Assembly: GCF_001650195.1 (NCBI RefSeq)
Contig: NZ_LXYR01000017.1
Span: 1 to 64,000, forward strand
DNA length: 64,000 nucleotides
Direction of reading: 5' to 3'
DNA from: Phormidesmis priestleyi BC1401
GTDB lineage: Bacteria > Cyanobacteriota > Cyanobacteriia > Leptolyngbyales > Leptolyngbyaceae
Shown: piece by piece, positions 20,793-29,267 of the stretch
Layout of the letters: the number at the start of each line of letters is the position of its first letter
Position numbering within the stretch: the stretch's first letter is position 1
Program-made: the position numbers and the translations under genes
The notes under the pieces: model-generated
What the model saw: the letters and a program-made list of their open reading frames with translations, nothing else
What the model was told of the DNA's origin: nothing
Databases searched by the model: none

Positions 20793-22043
20793 TCAAGGCT
20801 CGTTTGATTGCAGCGTTGTCTTAGAAACGATGCGAGTTTTCTTACGATCGCTCTCGGATAATTCTTGCCCTGCCTGAATTTGCGTTGCACTATTCTGCAA
20901 CACGGTTGCCGCTCCTTGATCGCCCATTTGCAGGGCAGTCTTCGCCGCCGTTTGCAGCATCGTCGCCGCCCCTGAGCGATCGCCCTGCTGCAATTTCGCC
21001 TCAGCAATTTGCGTCTGTCGATATTTCGCGAGTGCCAAAATTTGGTTTTGCACATCAGGATTTGGCGCAGGCTGAAACGCGCTTAACGCAGACACCTCGA
21101 TCGGAAACAGTTCAGACAGCAGCCCTTCTTGTCCTAATGCCGGATCGTCATAGCGAATTTGCACCGACGCGATCGTTTGCTTGCCTGCGGGCAATTGACC
21201 GACATACAGATTCGCCAACACAACGCGAGACGAATCGACCATCAGATCGCCCAAGCGCACCGTCACCTGATTGCCATCCTGATCGACCGGAAGTTCGATC
21301 GTATCGGGTGCGACTTGCGCGATCGGCTTTAATTCTGCCAATCGTGCCCCCGGAGTTAGCGACAAAATCAAGTGAGCATTGGTCAAACTGACTGACTGGA
21401 TGCGATCGAACAAACGACTAAACTCGCTCGTCGCCTGATCGGGTTGCTCAATAAAAGACAGCGTTCCGCCCCCCGCGTCTGCGATTTTCTCTAAAACGTT
21501 CTGATTCCAGGCATCGCCAAACCCGAATGTGTTGAGCGTCAAGTTATAGCCTGTTGCCAATTGAGCCAATTTTAGGCAGCGATCGTTGTCGCCGTGCTCA
21601 TTCTCACCGTCTGTTAATAAGAACGCTTGCGAAACAGCGTCCTGTTTGCCCTTCGCGAGTTCCTCAATTCCCACCCGTAACCCTTCATCGATCGACGTGC
21701 CGCCCGATGCTTCTAGCTGCTGAAGCGGAATTCTTAAATTGCTGAGATCGTCAATCACTTGGTTGGGCACCAACACCTTTGCTTTGTGGTTGAAGGTGAC
21801 GATCGAGATGCGATCGCCCGGAGACAGCCGCTCTATAATTCGCTGGGCAGCTTGTTTCACGGTGTTCATGGCTCGACCTTCCATTGAGCCACTCTGATCT
21901 AAAATCAAACACAAATTTAGCGGCACACTGCGCCCCACACCATCGGGGATCGCCGCGATCGCAATAGACACTTGACGCTGGCTGTTGAGTTGCGCTACGT
22001 CAACACCAGCATCACTCAACGCACACTGCAATCCGACTCGCAT
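20793..22043 (-). CDS. von Willebrand factor A domain protein
   Basis: A 416-residue protein with a vWA fold. The metal-ion-dependent adhesion site is complete in appearance: DQSGSM at residues 49-54, GGTSIDEG near 125 and LLTDGENEHGD near 155. No signal peptide or membrane segment is visible at the N-terminus, so it is probably cytoplasmic. The last 90 residues (AKYRQTQIAEAKLQQGDRSG onward) form short helices rich in Ala/Gln that resemble a TPR-like pair. Comparable cyanobacterial proteins are common, but their roles are mostly unknown. It converges with cysW and diverges from the clp operon. Confidence 0.85.
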   Translation of the reverse strand: MRVGLQCALSDAGVDVAQLNSQRQVSIAIAAIPDGVGRSVPLNLCLILDQSGSMEGRAMNTVKQAAQRIIERLSPGDRISIVTFNHKAKVLVPNQVIDDLSNLRIPLQQLEASGGTSIDEGLRVGIEELAKGKQDAVSQAFLLTDGENEHGDNDRCLKLAQLATGYNLTLNTFGFGDAWNQNVLEKIADAGGGTLSFIEQPDQATSEFSRLFDRIQSVSLTNAHLILSLTPGARLAELKPIAQVAPDTIELPVDQDGNQVTVRLGDLMVDSSRVVLANLYVGQLPAGKQTIASVQIRYDDPALGQEGLLSELFPIEVSALSAFQPAPNPDVQNQILALAKYRQTQIAEAKLQQGDRSGAATMLQTAAKTALQMGDQGAATVLQNSATQIQAGQELSESDRKKTRIVSKTTLQSNEP

Positions 22044-22282
22044 ACCGGGAAGCTCCTACTATCTATTAAGCGGGGAAACAAAACCACGACACTCCACAGC
22101 AAACCACAGATCTTTGACATTCGGCGGTTAACTACAGTTCAATCCAGCATTTTCCGCAGCCTCGCTATAAAATTTTTCGGCCGAGTCTCCTGTGATCCCG
22201 TCTCCCTCCTTTCTTCTCCTTCATGAGCGGCTAATCCCGCGCTACTATGGATAAAGCGCCACCGTTGAGGCAACATTACGCA

Positions 22283-22966
22283 ATGGAATCACCCATCAAA
22301 GCTGTTCAGTCTACCAATTATGGCGATGCCTACTATCGCACGCCTCCTCCTGACTTAGCCTCACTGCTGCTGAAAGAGCGCATCGTTTACCTGGGCGGTC
22401 CTCTGCACTCGATCGACGAATATCGCCGAAACCCTGGTCAAGACGTAACTCGGCTGATCATTGCCCAGTTGCTCTACCTCCAGTTTGACGACCCAGAAAA
22501 ACCCATCTTCTTTTATATCAATTCCACAGGCACCTCCTGGGATGGCGAAACGATCGGGTTTGAAACCGAAGCCTTTGCCGTTTGCGACACGTTGAGCTAC
22601 ATCAAGCCTCCCGTTCACACGATTTGCATCGGTCAGGCAATTGGCGCAGCCGCCATGATTCTATCTGCGGGTGCGAAGGGTTCTCGCGCTAGTTTGCCTC
22701 ATGCCACGATCGTGCTCAATCAGCCGCGTTCGGGCGCACGGGGTCAGGCAACCGATATTCAGATTCGGGCAAAAGAAGTCTTAGACAACCGCGCCGCTAT
22801 TTTGGATATCCTCTCGAAGAACACGGGGCAGCCGACCGAGAAGATTGTCAAAGACACCGATCGGACGTTCTATCTGACTCCTCAAGAAGCCAAAGAATAT
22901 GGACTGATTGACATCGTTCTAGAAAGCACCAAACAACTTCCTGTCCCCGTCCCTGCTTTGACTTGA
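22283..22966 (+). CDS. clpR: ClpR, catalytically inactive Clp proteolytic-core subunit
   Basis: ClpP-like fold of 227 residues from the ATG at 22283 (MESPIKAVQ, as in cyanobacterial ClpR); an upstream ATG at 22247 would add 12 residues. Aligned by eye to the third gene of this operon, the triad positions are all replaced: Ser to G121 (GQAIGAAAM), His to N146 (VLNQP) and Asp to T195 (DTDRTFYL). This is the known state of ClpR, which assembles with ClpP3 into a mixed essential protease core in cyanobacteria and plastids. It is the first of three tandem genes with 9- and 24-bp gaps. Confidence 0.9.
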   Translation: MESPIKAVQSTNYGDAYYRTPPPDLASLLLKERIVYLGGPLHSIDEYRRNPGQDVTRLIIAQLLYLQFDDPEKPIFFYINSTGTSWDGETIGFETEAFAVCDTLSYIKPPVHTICIGQAIGAAAMILSAGAKGSRASLPHATIVLNQPRSGARGQATDIQIRAKEVLDNRAAILDILSKNTGQPTEKIVKDTDRTFYLTPQEAKEYGLIDIVLESTKQLPVPVPALT

Positions 22967-22975
22967 TTAGGATTT

Positions 22976-23605
22976 ATGCAAGTTCCCTATCGCATTCCGG
23001 GCAGTCAGCAAGTGCAGTGGGTCGATCTCTATACCCGCATGAGCTTCGAGCGAATTGTCTTTCTCGATGAAGAAATCAACGACAACTTCGCTAACTTCAT
23101 CGTCGCCCTACTGCTCTCCCTCAATTCTGAAGACTCGACGAAGCCGATCTTCTTATACATCAACTCTCCCGGTGAGCAATCGGCGCAGCGGACTGGGGGA
23201 ATGGTTGCCAGCATGGCAATCTACGACACAATGCAGTACATCAAATCTCCTGTTCACACCATCTGTCTAGGACAGGCAGGCGGCACTGCTGCGATGCTGC
23301 TCTCGTCGGGTGCCAAGGGTTCTCGATTGAGCTTGCCGAGTGCAGAAATCGTGCTGGCTCCGCAATACAACCGAACGAGCGGACAGGCAAGCGATATCGA
23401 AATCGATGCTAAGAAAGTCGTCTCCGATCGCGCTATGTTTGTAGAAATTTTGGCAAATAACACGGGGCAAACGCCTGAGAAAATTCTCAAAGATCTCGAT
23501 CGTCGCTTATATTTCACCCCAACGACCGCTCAGGAATATGGCTTCATCGATCGGGTGCTTGACCCCAAAAATCTGCCAGCCCCTGTTCAATCACGCTTGA
23601 CTTAA
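22976..23605 (+). CDS. Second inactive ClpP-like subunit
   Basis: A 209-residue ClpP-fold protein, closer to ClpP3 than to ClpR at its N-terminus (VPYRIPGSQQVQWVDLYTRM). All three catalytic positions are lost: Ser to G103 (GQAGGTAAM), His to A128 (VLAPQ) and Asp to R177 (DRRLYF). A short insertion, EQSAQRTGG, follows the SPG loop, where ClpP3 has GSVTAG. The reading frame is intact and has an AGGATTT ribosome-binding region 9 bp after clpR, so it looks selected rather than decaying. It may be a third ring subunit analogous to plastid ClpR diversification; this is inference. Confidence 0.88.
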   Translation: MQVPYRIPGSQQVQWVDLYTRMSFERIVFLDEEINDNFANFIVALLLSLNSEDSTKPIFLYINSPGEQSAQRTGGMVASMAIYDTMQYIKSPVHTICLGQAGGTAAMLLSSGAKGSRLSLPSAEIVLAPQYNRTSGQASDIEIDAKKVVSDRAMFVEILANNTGQTPEKILKDLDRRLYFTPTTAQEYGFIDRVLDPKNLPAPVQSRLT

Positions 23606-23629
23606 ACCCTTTATCCCCCTACTTGTCTT

Positions 23630-24226
23630 ATGCCAATTGGTACTCCCAAAGTTCCTTACCGTCTTCCGGGTAGCTCCTATGAGCAGTGGATTGATATCTA
23701 TCAACGCCTCAGCCTAGAGCGGATTATTTTTCTGAGTCAAGAAGTTGATGACAACATTGCCAACGCGATCGTTGCCTCAATGTTGTATCTCGACTCTGAA
23801 GATCCTGGTAAGCCGATTTCACTCTACATCAACTCGCCGGGTGGCTCCGTCACTGCTGGGATGGCGATTTATGATACGATGCAGCACATCAAATCTGATG
23901 TTGTGACGATCTGTGTCGGTCTTGCAGCATCAATGGGTGCGTTTCTCTTAGCCGCCGGGACGAAGGGAAAACGGTTTGCGCTACCTCACGCGCGAATTAT
24001 GATTCACCAGCCTTTAGGTGGCACTGGGCGCAGCCAAGCGAGTGATATTGCGATCGAGGCAAAAGAGATTCTCCGCATCCGCACTCAGCTAAATCAAATC
24101 CTGTCCGATCGCAGTGGACAACCGCTCACCAAGATCGAGAAAGATACTGATCGTGACTACTTCTTGTCTGCTCAAGAGTCGAAAGAGTATGGTCTAATCG
24201 ACAAAGTGATTGAGTTGGTCAATTAG
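23630..24226 (+). CDS. clpP: ATP-dependent Clp protease proteolytic subunit ClpP3
   Basis: Serine protease subunit of 198 residues with an intact triad: S101 in [10 protein letters not shown]126 in MIHQP and D176 in DTDRDYFLS. The N-terminus [14 protein letters not shown] is typical of cyanobacterial ClpP3, the active partner of ClpR. It closes the three-gene operon and is followed by a strong terminator at 24325. No clpX or clpC lies nearby, so the ATPase partner must be encoded elsewhere. Confidence 0.94.
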   Translation: MPIGTPKVPYRLPGSSYEQWIDIYQRLSLERIIFLSQEVDDNIANAIVASMLYLDSEDPGKPISLYINSPGGSVTAGMAIYDTMQHIKSDVVTICVGLAASMGAFLLAAGTKGKRFALPHARIMIHQPLGGTGRSQASDIAIEAKEILRIRTQLNQILSDRSGQPLTKIEKDTDRDYFLSAQESKEYGLIDKVIELVN

Positions 24227-24324
24227 TGAGTACGCAATGCTCAGATCTTAGAATCCAGAGATGTGACTGCGGTTAGTGTCTGGTCGGCATCCCAATTCTA
24301 GGTAAGTTACTCCTTGTTTTAAGT

Positions 24325-24354
24325 GGCAGAATTTTAAAGCAGTTCTGCCTTTTT
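24325..24354 (+). terminator. Rho-independent terminator of the clp operon
   Basis: GGCAGAA (24325-24331) pairs with TTCTGCC (24343-24349) around an 11-nt loop and is followed by TTTTT (24350-24354). It lies 100 bp after the clpP3 stop and 10 bp before the next gene on the same strand, so it separates the two units. Confidence 0.85.
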
Positions 24355-24363
24355 CATCCTTAA

Positions 24364-25035
24364 ATGAACACTGCAGACTGCTATCGATTGTTGGGACTGA
24401 GAACGGGCGCGTCGTATGAGGAAGTCAAAGCCTCCTACCGTCGTTTGGCGCGTCAACTTCACCCAGATGTCAACCCCGGCAATCAGCAAGCAAAAGAACA
24501 ATTTATTCGGGTTTCAGAGGCATATCGGTTTTTGCTCAGTGTTGTGAGTCCTTTAGGAATCAGCGATGCGGTAGCTCAGCCTGCACAGAGTCAGCCGCCA
24601 GACGTTGCAAAGCCAAAAGTCACCATTACTCGCAAAGAGAATTCTTCCGAGAAGCCGAAGGTTACGGTGATTCGCAAAGAATCCTCCAAAGCAAGCCCAA
24701 TCAAATCTGACCCCAACCTTTCTTTTGTCGATCAACAGCTCAAGCAAGCCTCTTACGAGCAGCTACAGCAACTACTGCGAGAAAAACGGTTCCCAAGAGC
24801 GATCGCCCTAATCGAAGGGTTGGCGCAGCGGTTCCTCAGTGATCCTGAGATTCGTCAATGGCAAGCGATCGTCTATCAAAGCTGGGGGCGGCAACTGATT
24901 CACGAAAAGCAGTTTGAGAAAGCACGGCTCTATCTCAAAAAAGCGCTTCGCACTGATCCCCACAATCGATCGCTGTGGAGTGAAGTAGAGCGAGACTTTC
25001 ACCGTTTGGAGCAGATGATTTATCAACGAAAATAA
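24364..25035 (+). CDS. J-domain protein with a C-terminal TPR-like region
   Basis: A 223-residue DnaJ-like co-chaperone. The J domain is at residues 3-60, with HPD at 33-35, so it should stimulate an Hsp70 ATPase. A basic linker at about 75-115 holds a repeated motif (KPKVTITRKE and KPKVTVIRKE). The C-terminal half, with LREKRFPRAIALIEGLAQRF and EKQFEKARLYLKKALRTDP, looks like two or three TPR helices that may bind a client. The Gly/Phe and zinc-finger regions of full DnaJ are absent, making it a class C J-protein. It starts right after the clp terminator, but a functional link with the Clp core is only suggested by position. Confidence 0.85.
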   Translation: MNTADCYRLLGLRTGASYEEVKASYRRLARQLHPDVNPGNQQAKEQFIRVSEAYRFLLSVVSPLGISDAVAQPAQSQPPDVAKPKVTITRKENSSEKPKVTVIRKESSKASPIKSDPNLSFVDQQLKQASYEQLQQLLREKRFPRAIALIEGLAQRFLSDPEIRQWQAIVYQSWGRQLIHEKQFEKARLYLKKALRTDPHNRSLWSEVERDFHRLEQMIYQRK

Positions 25036-25287
25036 CGTTGAAGGGTAATCACGCATAAGTGAATTCACTGCGCTAGAGGACTTGTTTCTTGAAGAGGGTG
25101 TTTTTCTATTGGTGTTTTGGTATAGTTTAACTAATAGATAAATAGTTACTCAGTAGAAACTGATGAAGTTTAACCTTCGTTAGCTTCCTGAGAACGTAAA
25201 TTAATTTTCCGCTGCACCCGAAGCTTTAAACCATCTGCTTTAGTCCGTAGAGTTCTAGATTTAAACGACCATATAGCCAAATCCTGA

Positions 25288-25815
25288 ATGGCATACAGGT
25301 ATGTGCTTTTAGAACGCACAGTCCGCCAAAAGTATGCTTATCCACTTGAAAGCTACGGGGTTTTCCGAGTGATTGCTGTCTCACCTCGTTCTACCAGGCA
25401 TAACTGGAACACAGTTAGCTTTGCATCGACTCTTTACTTGATTCCGATCCTCGATTTGCTTTTAGCAAAAGTTCCTAGCCGATGGAAGGCTGAGATCAGG
25501 TTGGGTCTGCAAGAGGCTTTAGTCAATGCCGCCAAACACGGCAACAACTTAGACCCCTGCAAAAAAGTCTTGGTTCACTTTTCGACGGCATCGGATCACT
25601 ACTGGTGGGTGATTACTGACCAGGGTTCTGGGTTTGAGCCTTGTTGCCACGATGAATCGGTCGATCGTCATCTTCCTTGTGACCAGCATGAATGTGGACG
25701 TGGGCTTTACATTCTTCATCAGGTGTTTGACGAAGTTGAGTGGAATAGCCAGGGCACAGAACTGAGGCTCTGCAAACAAGTCAGGACACCAGCGAGATTA
25801 CCTCTGGTACTTTAG
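25288..25815 (+). CDS. Anti-sigma factor-type ATPase (RsbW/SpoIIAB-like HATPase)
   Basis: A 175-residue protein with a GHKL ATPase fold. The N-box is in LGLQEALVNAAKHGNN (about residues 72-87), the G1 box is ITDQGSGFEP near 112, and the G2 region is ECGRGLYILHQVFDEVEW. This pattern marks RsbW-type serine kinases, which bind sigma factors or phosphorylate anti-sigma antagonists. No cognate antagonist or sigma gene is adjacent. The 50-residue N-terminal part is not part of the kinase fold and is rich in aromatic residues; it has no assigned role. The gene appears monocistronic, with a 250-bp AT-rich upstream gap. Confidence 0.85.
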   Translation: MAYRYVLLERTVRQKYAYPLESYGVFRVIAVSPRSTRHNWNTVSFASTLYLIPILDLLLAKVPSRWKAEIRLGLQEALVNAAKHGNNLDPCKKVLVHFSTASDHYWWVITDQGSGFEPCCHDESVDRHLPCDQHECGRGLYILHQVFDEVEWNSQGTELRLCKQVRTPARLPLVL

Positions 25816-25871
25816 TACCAATCCCTAGTTTTTGTCAATCTCAAAACTGGGAAGGTCCTATTTTACAACTT

Positions 25872-26798
25872 TCAAGAAGACTGCTCTACGATCGCTCCCT
25901 GTAGGTCAATCTGCAATAATTTGACCTGCACCTCGACTCCTTGACCCGTCCAGGCGATGTGCATTGATGCTTTGACCGCTTCCGCACTAGCTGGACTTGC
26001 CAACGCTAGAAGAGTTGGACCTGCTCCGCTAATCACTATTCCGTGAGCGCCTGCTGTGAGTGCAGCCGATCGGACTTCTTCATATCCTCGGATTAAAGAC
26101 TGACGGTAGGGTTGATGAATCCGATCTTGTAGGGCAGCTTTAAGCCAGTTGGCGCGTCCCGTCTCTAATCCACGGAGCAATAAGCCTAAGTGAGAGGCAT
26201 TAAAAATCGAGTCAGCGCGACTGTATCCGGCTGGCAAAACTCGCCGTGCTTCTGCGGTGGAAAGCTCGAAATTGGGGATCGCTACGATCGGAATAATCGA
26301 GTGATCCCAGGGAATATCACAAATCTCCCAGTCGCGATCAATGCCCGATGCAGCAAGGCAACAGCCGCCGACCAGAGCCGGAACCACGTTGTCGGGATGC
26401 CCTTCGATCGCGATCGCCAACTGCATAATGTCTTCTTGACTGAGCGGCGATCCCGCTAGCGCATTGGCACCGACCAAGCCCCCGACGATCGCCGTTGCCG
26501 AGCTTCCCAATCCTCGCGCCAAGGGCACATTCATTGTGATCTCAATTTGCACCGATGGCGGAGTCTTGTCTAAATGCTCATAGAGCTTGATAAAGGATTG
26601 ATAGACTAGATTGCTGGCATCAGTGGAAACTCGATCGGCTTCGGCTCCTGTAGCAACAATCTGCACAGATTCTTGACCAGACACCGAAAATCGAAACTGG
26701 TTATAAAGCGTAAGTGCGGCACCCAAGCAATCAAAACCAGACCCGATATTCGCAGTCGTCGCCGGGACTTTAACCCTAACTATAGAAGTGAAAGACAT
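25872..26798 (-). CDS. thrB: Homoserine kinase
   Basis: GHMP-family kinase that phosphorylates L-homoserine in threonine synthesis. The start is taken at the ATG at 26798 (308 residues). Key marks are VPATTANIGSGFDCLGAAL at the N-terminus, the ATP-binding loop PLARGLGSSATAIVGG, GHPDNVVPALVGGCCL, and the C-terminal AHGIVISGAGPTLLALAS. The length is normal. It is on the minus strand and converges with the anti-sigma-type gene. thrA/thrC are not in the window. Confidence 0.93.
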   Translation of the reverse strand: MSFTSIVRVKVPATTANIGSGFDCLGAALTLYNQFRFSVSGQESVQIVATGAEADRVSTDASNLVYQSFIKLYEHLDKTPPSVQIEITMNVPLARGLGSSATAIVGGLVGANALAGSPLSQEDIMQLAIAIEGHPDNVVPALVGGCCLAASGIDRDWEICDIPWDHSIIPIVAIPNFELSTAEARRVLPAGYSRADSIFNASHLGLLLRGLETGRANWLKAALQDRIHQPYRQSLIRGYEEVRSAALTAGAHGIVISGAGPTLLALASPASAEAVKASMHIAWTGQGVEVQVKLLQIDLQGAIVEQSS

Positions 26799-26875
26799 TT
26801 GCAACCTGAGAGAGTGAATCTGTTTAAAATCGTGAACTAAACAACCTGTGAAACTTGCGATCGTTTTCTGCCCAA

Positions 26876-26961
26876 GGAGAAGGGAGCTAATAATTCTTGT
26901 TCCCTCTCCTTGGGGAGAGGGCTAGGGTGAGGGCGAGAAGTGGCACCTTAATAAATCTACG
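26876..26961. repeat. Dispersed palindromic repeat, copy 1
   Basis: An 86-bp stretch (begins GGAGAAGGGAGCTA, contains CCCTCTCCTTGGGGAGAGGG, ends CACCTTAATAAATCTACG) is repeated almost exactly at 55899-55983, with one indel region and a few mismatches. The inner CCCTCTCC/GGAGAGGG pair forms a strong hairpin. It lies between two minus-strand genes, upstream of thrB. The near identity of two copies 29 kb apart indicates a recently spread or gene-converted repeat family. Confidence 0.85.
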
Positions 26962-26997
26962 ATCCTTAGAGAAAATGCTCGATCGAGTTTAGTTCGT

Positions 26998-27402
26998 TTA
27001 AGGGGTTGGATTTTTCCGGCGTTCTTCAATATCTTCTAACGTGCGGATGATCAGCCGTTTTGCCTGAAGCTGCCAGCCCAGCTTTTGAACATTGAACGCG
27101 ATCGCGCCTCCGACGATCGTGGCGATAAAATCGAGAGGTTGGAAGGACGAAATACCAAACAATAAGCCTAACCCAGCGATGCCCCAAAAAGGGAGTGCTA
27201 CTGTCTGACGCTGCGTTTCAACCAATTTGCGAATGGGATCGGTGGGCATCTCGGCTAGTAGGGTTTCTTTAACTTCCTGCTGCTCTCTGGCGTTGACCGA
27301 TAAGCCGATCTTTTGCCGCAGTTTTTCGATTTTGCGGGCATCGGTGCTGTATTGAGTTAGCTCATCTTCTGCCATTAAAACCAGCCGTTCACTTTGTCCC
27401 AT
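26998..27402 (-). CDS. Conserved cyanobacterial small membrane protein, unknown function
   Basis: A 134-residue protein with a charged N-terminal half (residues 1-60) that looks helical. Two adjacent hydrophobic segments (about 72-90 and 92-110) follow, containing LPFWGIAGLGLLFGISS and LDFIATIVGGAIAFNV. The tail is basic: RLIIRTLEDIEERRKN. This shape suggests a hairpin membrane protein with both ends in the cytoplasm. I do not recognise a named family. The start codon is ATG. Confidence 0.65.
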   Translation of the reverse strand: MGQSERLVLMAEDELTQYSTDARKIEKLRQKIGLSVNAREQQEVKETLLAEMPTDPIRKLVETQRQTVALPFWGIAGLGLLFGISSFQPLDFIATIVGGAIAFNVQKLGWQLQAKRLIIRTLEDIEERRKNPTP

Positions 27403-27515
27403 CCGTTTGACCTCAATTCCAGTGATCTCTATTGTTCATCAAAATCTGACCGATTTAAAATCTTATGATCCCCCTTGATTGCGATCAGTAGAATTGAAAC
27501 TTTAAACCGCAGCTT

Positions 27516-28721
27516 ATGACAGCCACTCAACCATCGATACACCCGGATCATCCACAGACAAATTGGGCGCAATATTGGTCACTTGATCCGACGATCAAGT
27601 TTCTCAACCACGGCTCGTTTGGGGCGTGCCCGCTGCCTGTGATGAAGTTGCAGCAAGAACTTCGTCAGCGCATTGAGCGGCAACCTCTGCAATTTTTTGG
27701 GCGAGATCTAGAGGAGTTGCTCGATCGAGCGAGAACCGAGCTAGCAGCATTTGTGGGTGCAGATGCGGAGGATCTTGCGTTCGTGCCCAATGCGACAACG
27801 GGAATCAACACCGTTTTGCGGTCTCTAAAATTTGATCCTGGAGACGAACTGCTGACGACCAATCAGGAATATAACGCTTGTCGAAATGCGTTGAATTTTG
27901 TGGCAGAACGATCGGGCGCGAAAATTGTCGTTGCAGAAGTTCCTTATCCGATCGAGTCCTCTGAGCAAGCGATCGAGCCAATTTTGCAAGCCGTCTCCTC
28001 AAAGACTCGACTGGCACTGCTCGATCACATTACAAGTCAAACCGGATTGGTGTTTCCGATCGCGAAGATTATTCACGCGCTGACTCAGCAGAACATCGAC
28101 ACCTTGATTGATGGTGCCCACGCGCCCGGAATGGTGGCGATCGACTTGGCAACGATCGGGGCGACTTACTACACGGGCAACTGTCATAAGTGGCTCTGTG
28201 CCCCAAAAGGAGCGGCATTCTTGTATGTGAGACGAGACAAACAGCCTGAGATTCGCCCGTTAACCATCAGTCACGGAGCCAACTCGCCGCGCCGCGATCG
28301 CTCTCGATTTCGACTAGAGTTTGACTGGACAGGAACTGACGATCCCACGGCATATTTGTGCGTCCCGGAAGCGATTCGATTTATGGGATCGCGGTTGTCG
28401 GGAGGCTGGGCTGAGTTGATGAGTCACAATCACGAGAACGCGATCGCTGCCAGAAATATTCTTTGCGAAATTCTGAAGGTTGCGCCACCTTGCCCCGATG
28501 AGATGATCGGCTCTCTGGCAACGGTGCCTCTATCAGACGGTTCTTGTGTTGAGTTGCAGGATGCGCTGCTAGAGAAATTTGGGATTGAAGTCCCGATCGT
28601 GCCTTACCCTGCTGCGCCTAAGCGATTAGTCCGCCTCTCTGCCCAGATTTACAACACATTAGATCAATACGAGAAGTTGGGACGGGCGATCGTAGAACTT
28701 TCCACCAAAAGATTGAATTAG
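27516..28721 (+). CDS. Class V aminotransferase-fold PLP enzyme (isopenicillin N epimerase-like)
   Basis: Fold-type I PLP-dependent enzyme, 401 residues. Near the N-terminus is FLNHGSFGACP, typical of the CefD/EgtE-like branch. PLP-contacting residues are visible in PNATTGINTVL and LIDGAHAPGM (the Asp that pairs with the pyridine nitrogen), and the Schiff-base lysine is in TGNCHKWLCAPKG. The branch includes isopenicillin N epimerases, hercynylcysteine sulfoxide lyases and cysteine desulfurase-like enzymes; no penicillin or ergothioneine genes are nearby. The exact substrate is open. It is transcribed alone on the plus strand. Confidence 0.85.
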   Translation: MTATQPSIHPDHPQTNWAQYWSLDPTIKFLNHGSFGACPLPVMKLQQELRQRIERQPLQFFGRDLEELLDRARTELAAFVGADAEDLAFVPNATTGINTVLRSLKFDPGDELLTTNQEYNACRNALNFVAERSGAKIVVAEVPYPIESSEQAIEPILQAVSSKTRLALLDHITSQTGLVFPIAKIIHALTQQNIDTLIDGAHAPGMVAIDLATIGATYYTGNCHKWLCAPKGAAFLYVRRDKQPEIRPLTISHGANSPRRDRSRFRLEFDWTGTDDPTAYLCVPEAIRFMGSRLSGGWAELMSHNHENAIAARNILCEILKVAPPCPDEMIGSLATVPLSDGSCVELQDALLEKFGIEVPIVPYPAAPKRLVRLSAQIYNTLDQYEKLGRAIVELSTKRLN

Positions 28722-28909
28722 TCAAAACACCTTCGCAGCAGTCTCCTCAAGATTACAGATCTTTCTTGTGTAGGCGTAATAAAAAAATTCGCAATCTCTA
28801 TCAAGAGAGTGTTGCTAAGGTTGGGCATCTTAGGTTTTGCAGCCCCTCCGCGAGTGAAATTTTCCTCTGTTTGGGTGTTTGCTTATTCCTGCTACCTGGA
28901 CACCTCCTC

Positions 28910-29095
28910 ATGCTTTCAAATCTGCTCAAATTCGATTTTCCGCTGTGGCAATATCTCAATCAACCTGTAGGTGAGCTGACTTACCCACTGGTTCTCAACC
29001 CGCGTCGCTTCAGTTTTCTCTATCGAATAGAGCTTTTAGAGCGGTGTCTAGAAAAGAGCTTAGAGTCAAAAGAGCGGCGTGATGAACGCTTATAG
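28910..29095 (+). CDS. Small hypothetical protein (about 61 aa)
   Basis: From the ATG at 28910 the product is 61 residues, beginning MLSNLLKFDFPLWQYLNQPV, with a charged tail RCLEKSLESKERRDERL. The frame is open further upstream to 28766, but that part is low-complexity and unlike a protein. No good ribosome-binding site is seen. A strong terminator follows at 29129, which supports a transcript ending here. No family is recognised. Confidence 0.4.
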   Translation: MLSNLLKFDFPLWQYLNQPVGELTYPLVLNPRRFSFLYRIELLERCLEKSLESKERRDERL

Positions 29096-29128
29096 AAATC
29101 ACGAGTTCCCTTTTGCTAAAACAAAGCC

Positions 29129-29165
29129 GACGATCGCTCCGCCACAACAGGAGCGATCGTCTTTT
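29129..29165 (+). terminator. Strong Rho-independent terminator
   Basis: GACGATCGCTCC (29129-29140) pairs perfectly with GGAGCGATCGTC (29150-29161) around a 9-nt loop, then TTTT (29162-29165). The 12-bp GC-rich stem is among the strongest in the window. It ends whatever is transcribed from 28910 or the PLP gene, ahead of trpS. Confidence 0.9.
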
Positions 29166-29267
29166 CGTATCCTGAATGCTTTGAGAATCGAGTTCAGAGG
29201 GTTAGATTGCAGGTGATAATGGGTAGGCTGAAACCTTTTTCTCGATCGAGACGACCCAAAATCACCT

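Noticed and set aside
28766-28909. N-terminal extension of the 61-aa hypothetical gene
   Set aside because: Upstream part is low-complexity, with no credible start; the ATG at 28910 is preferred.
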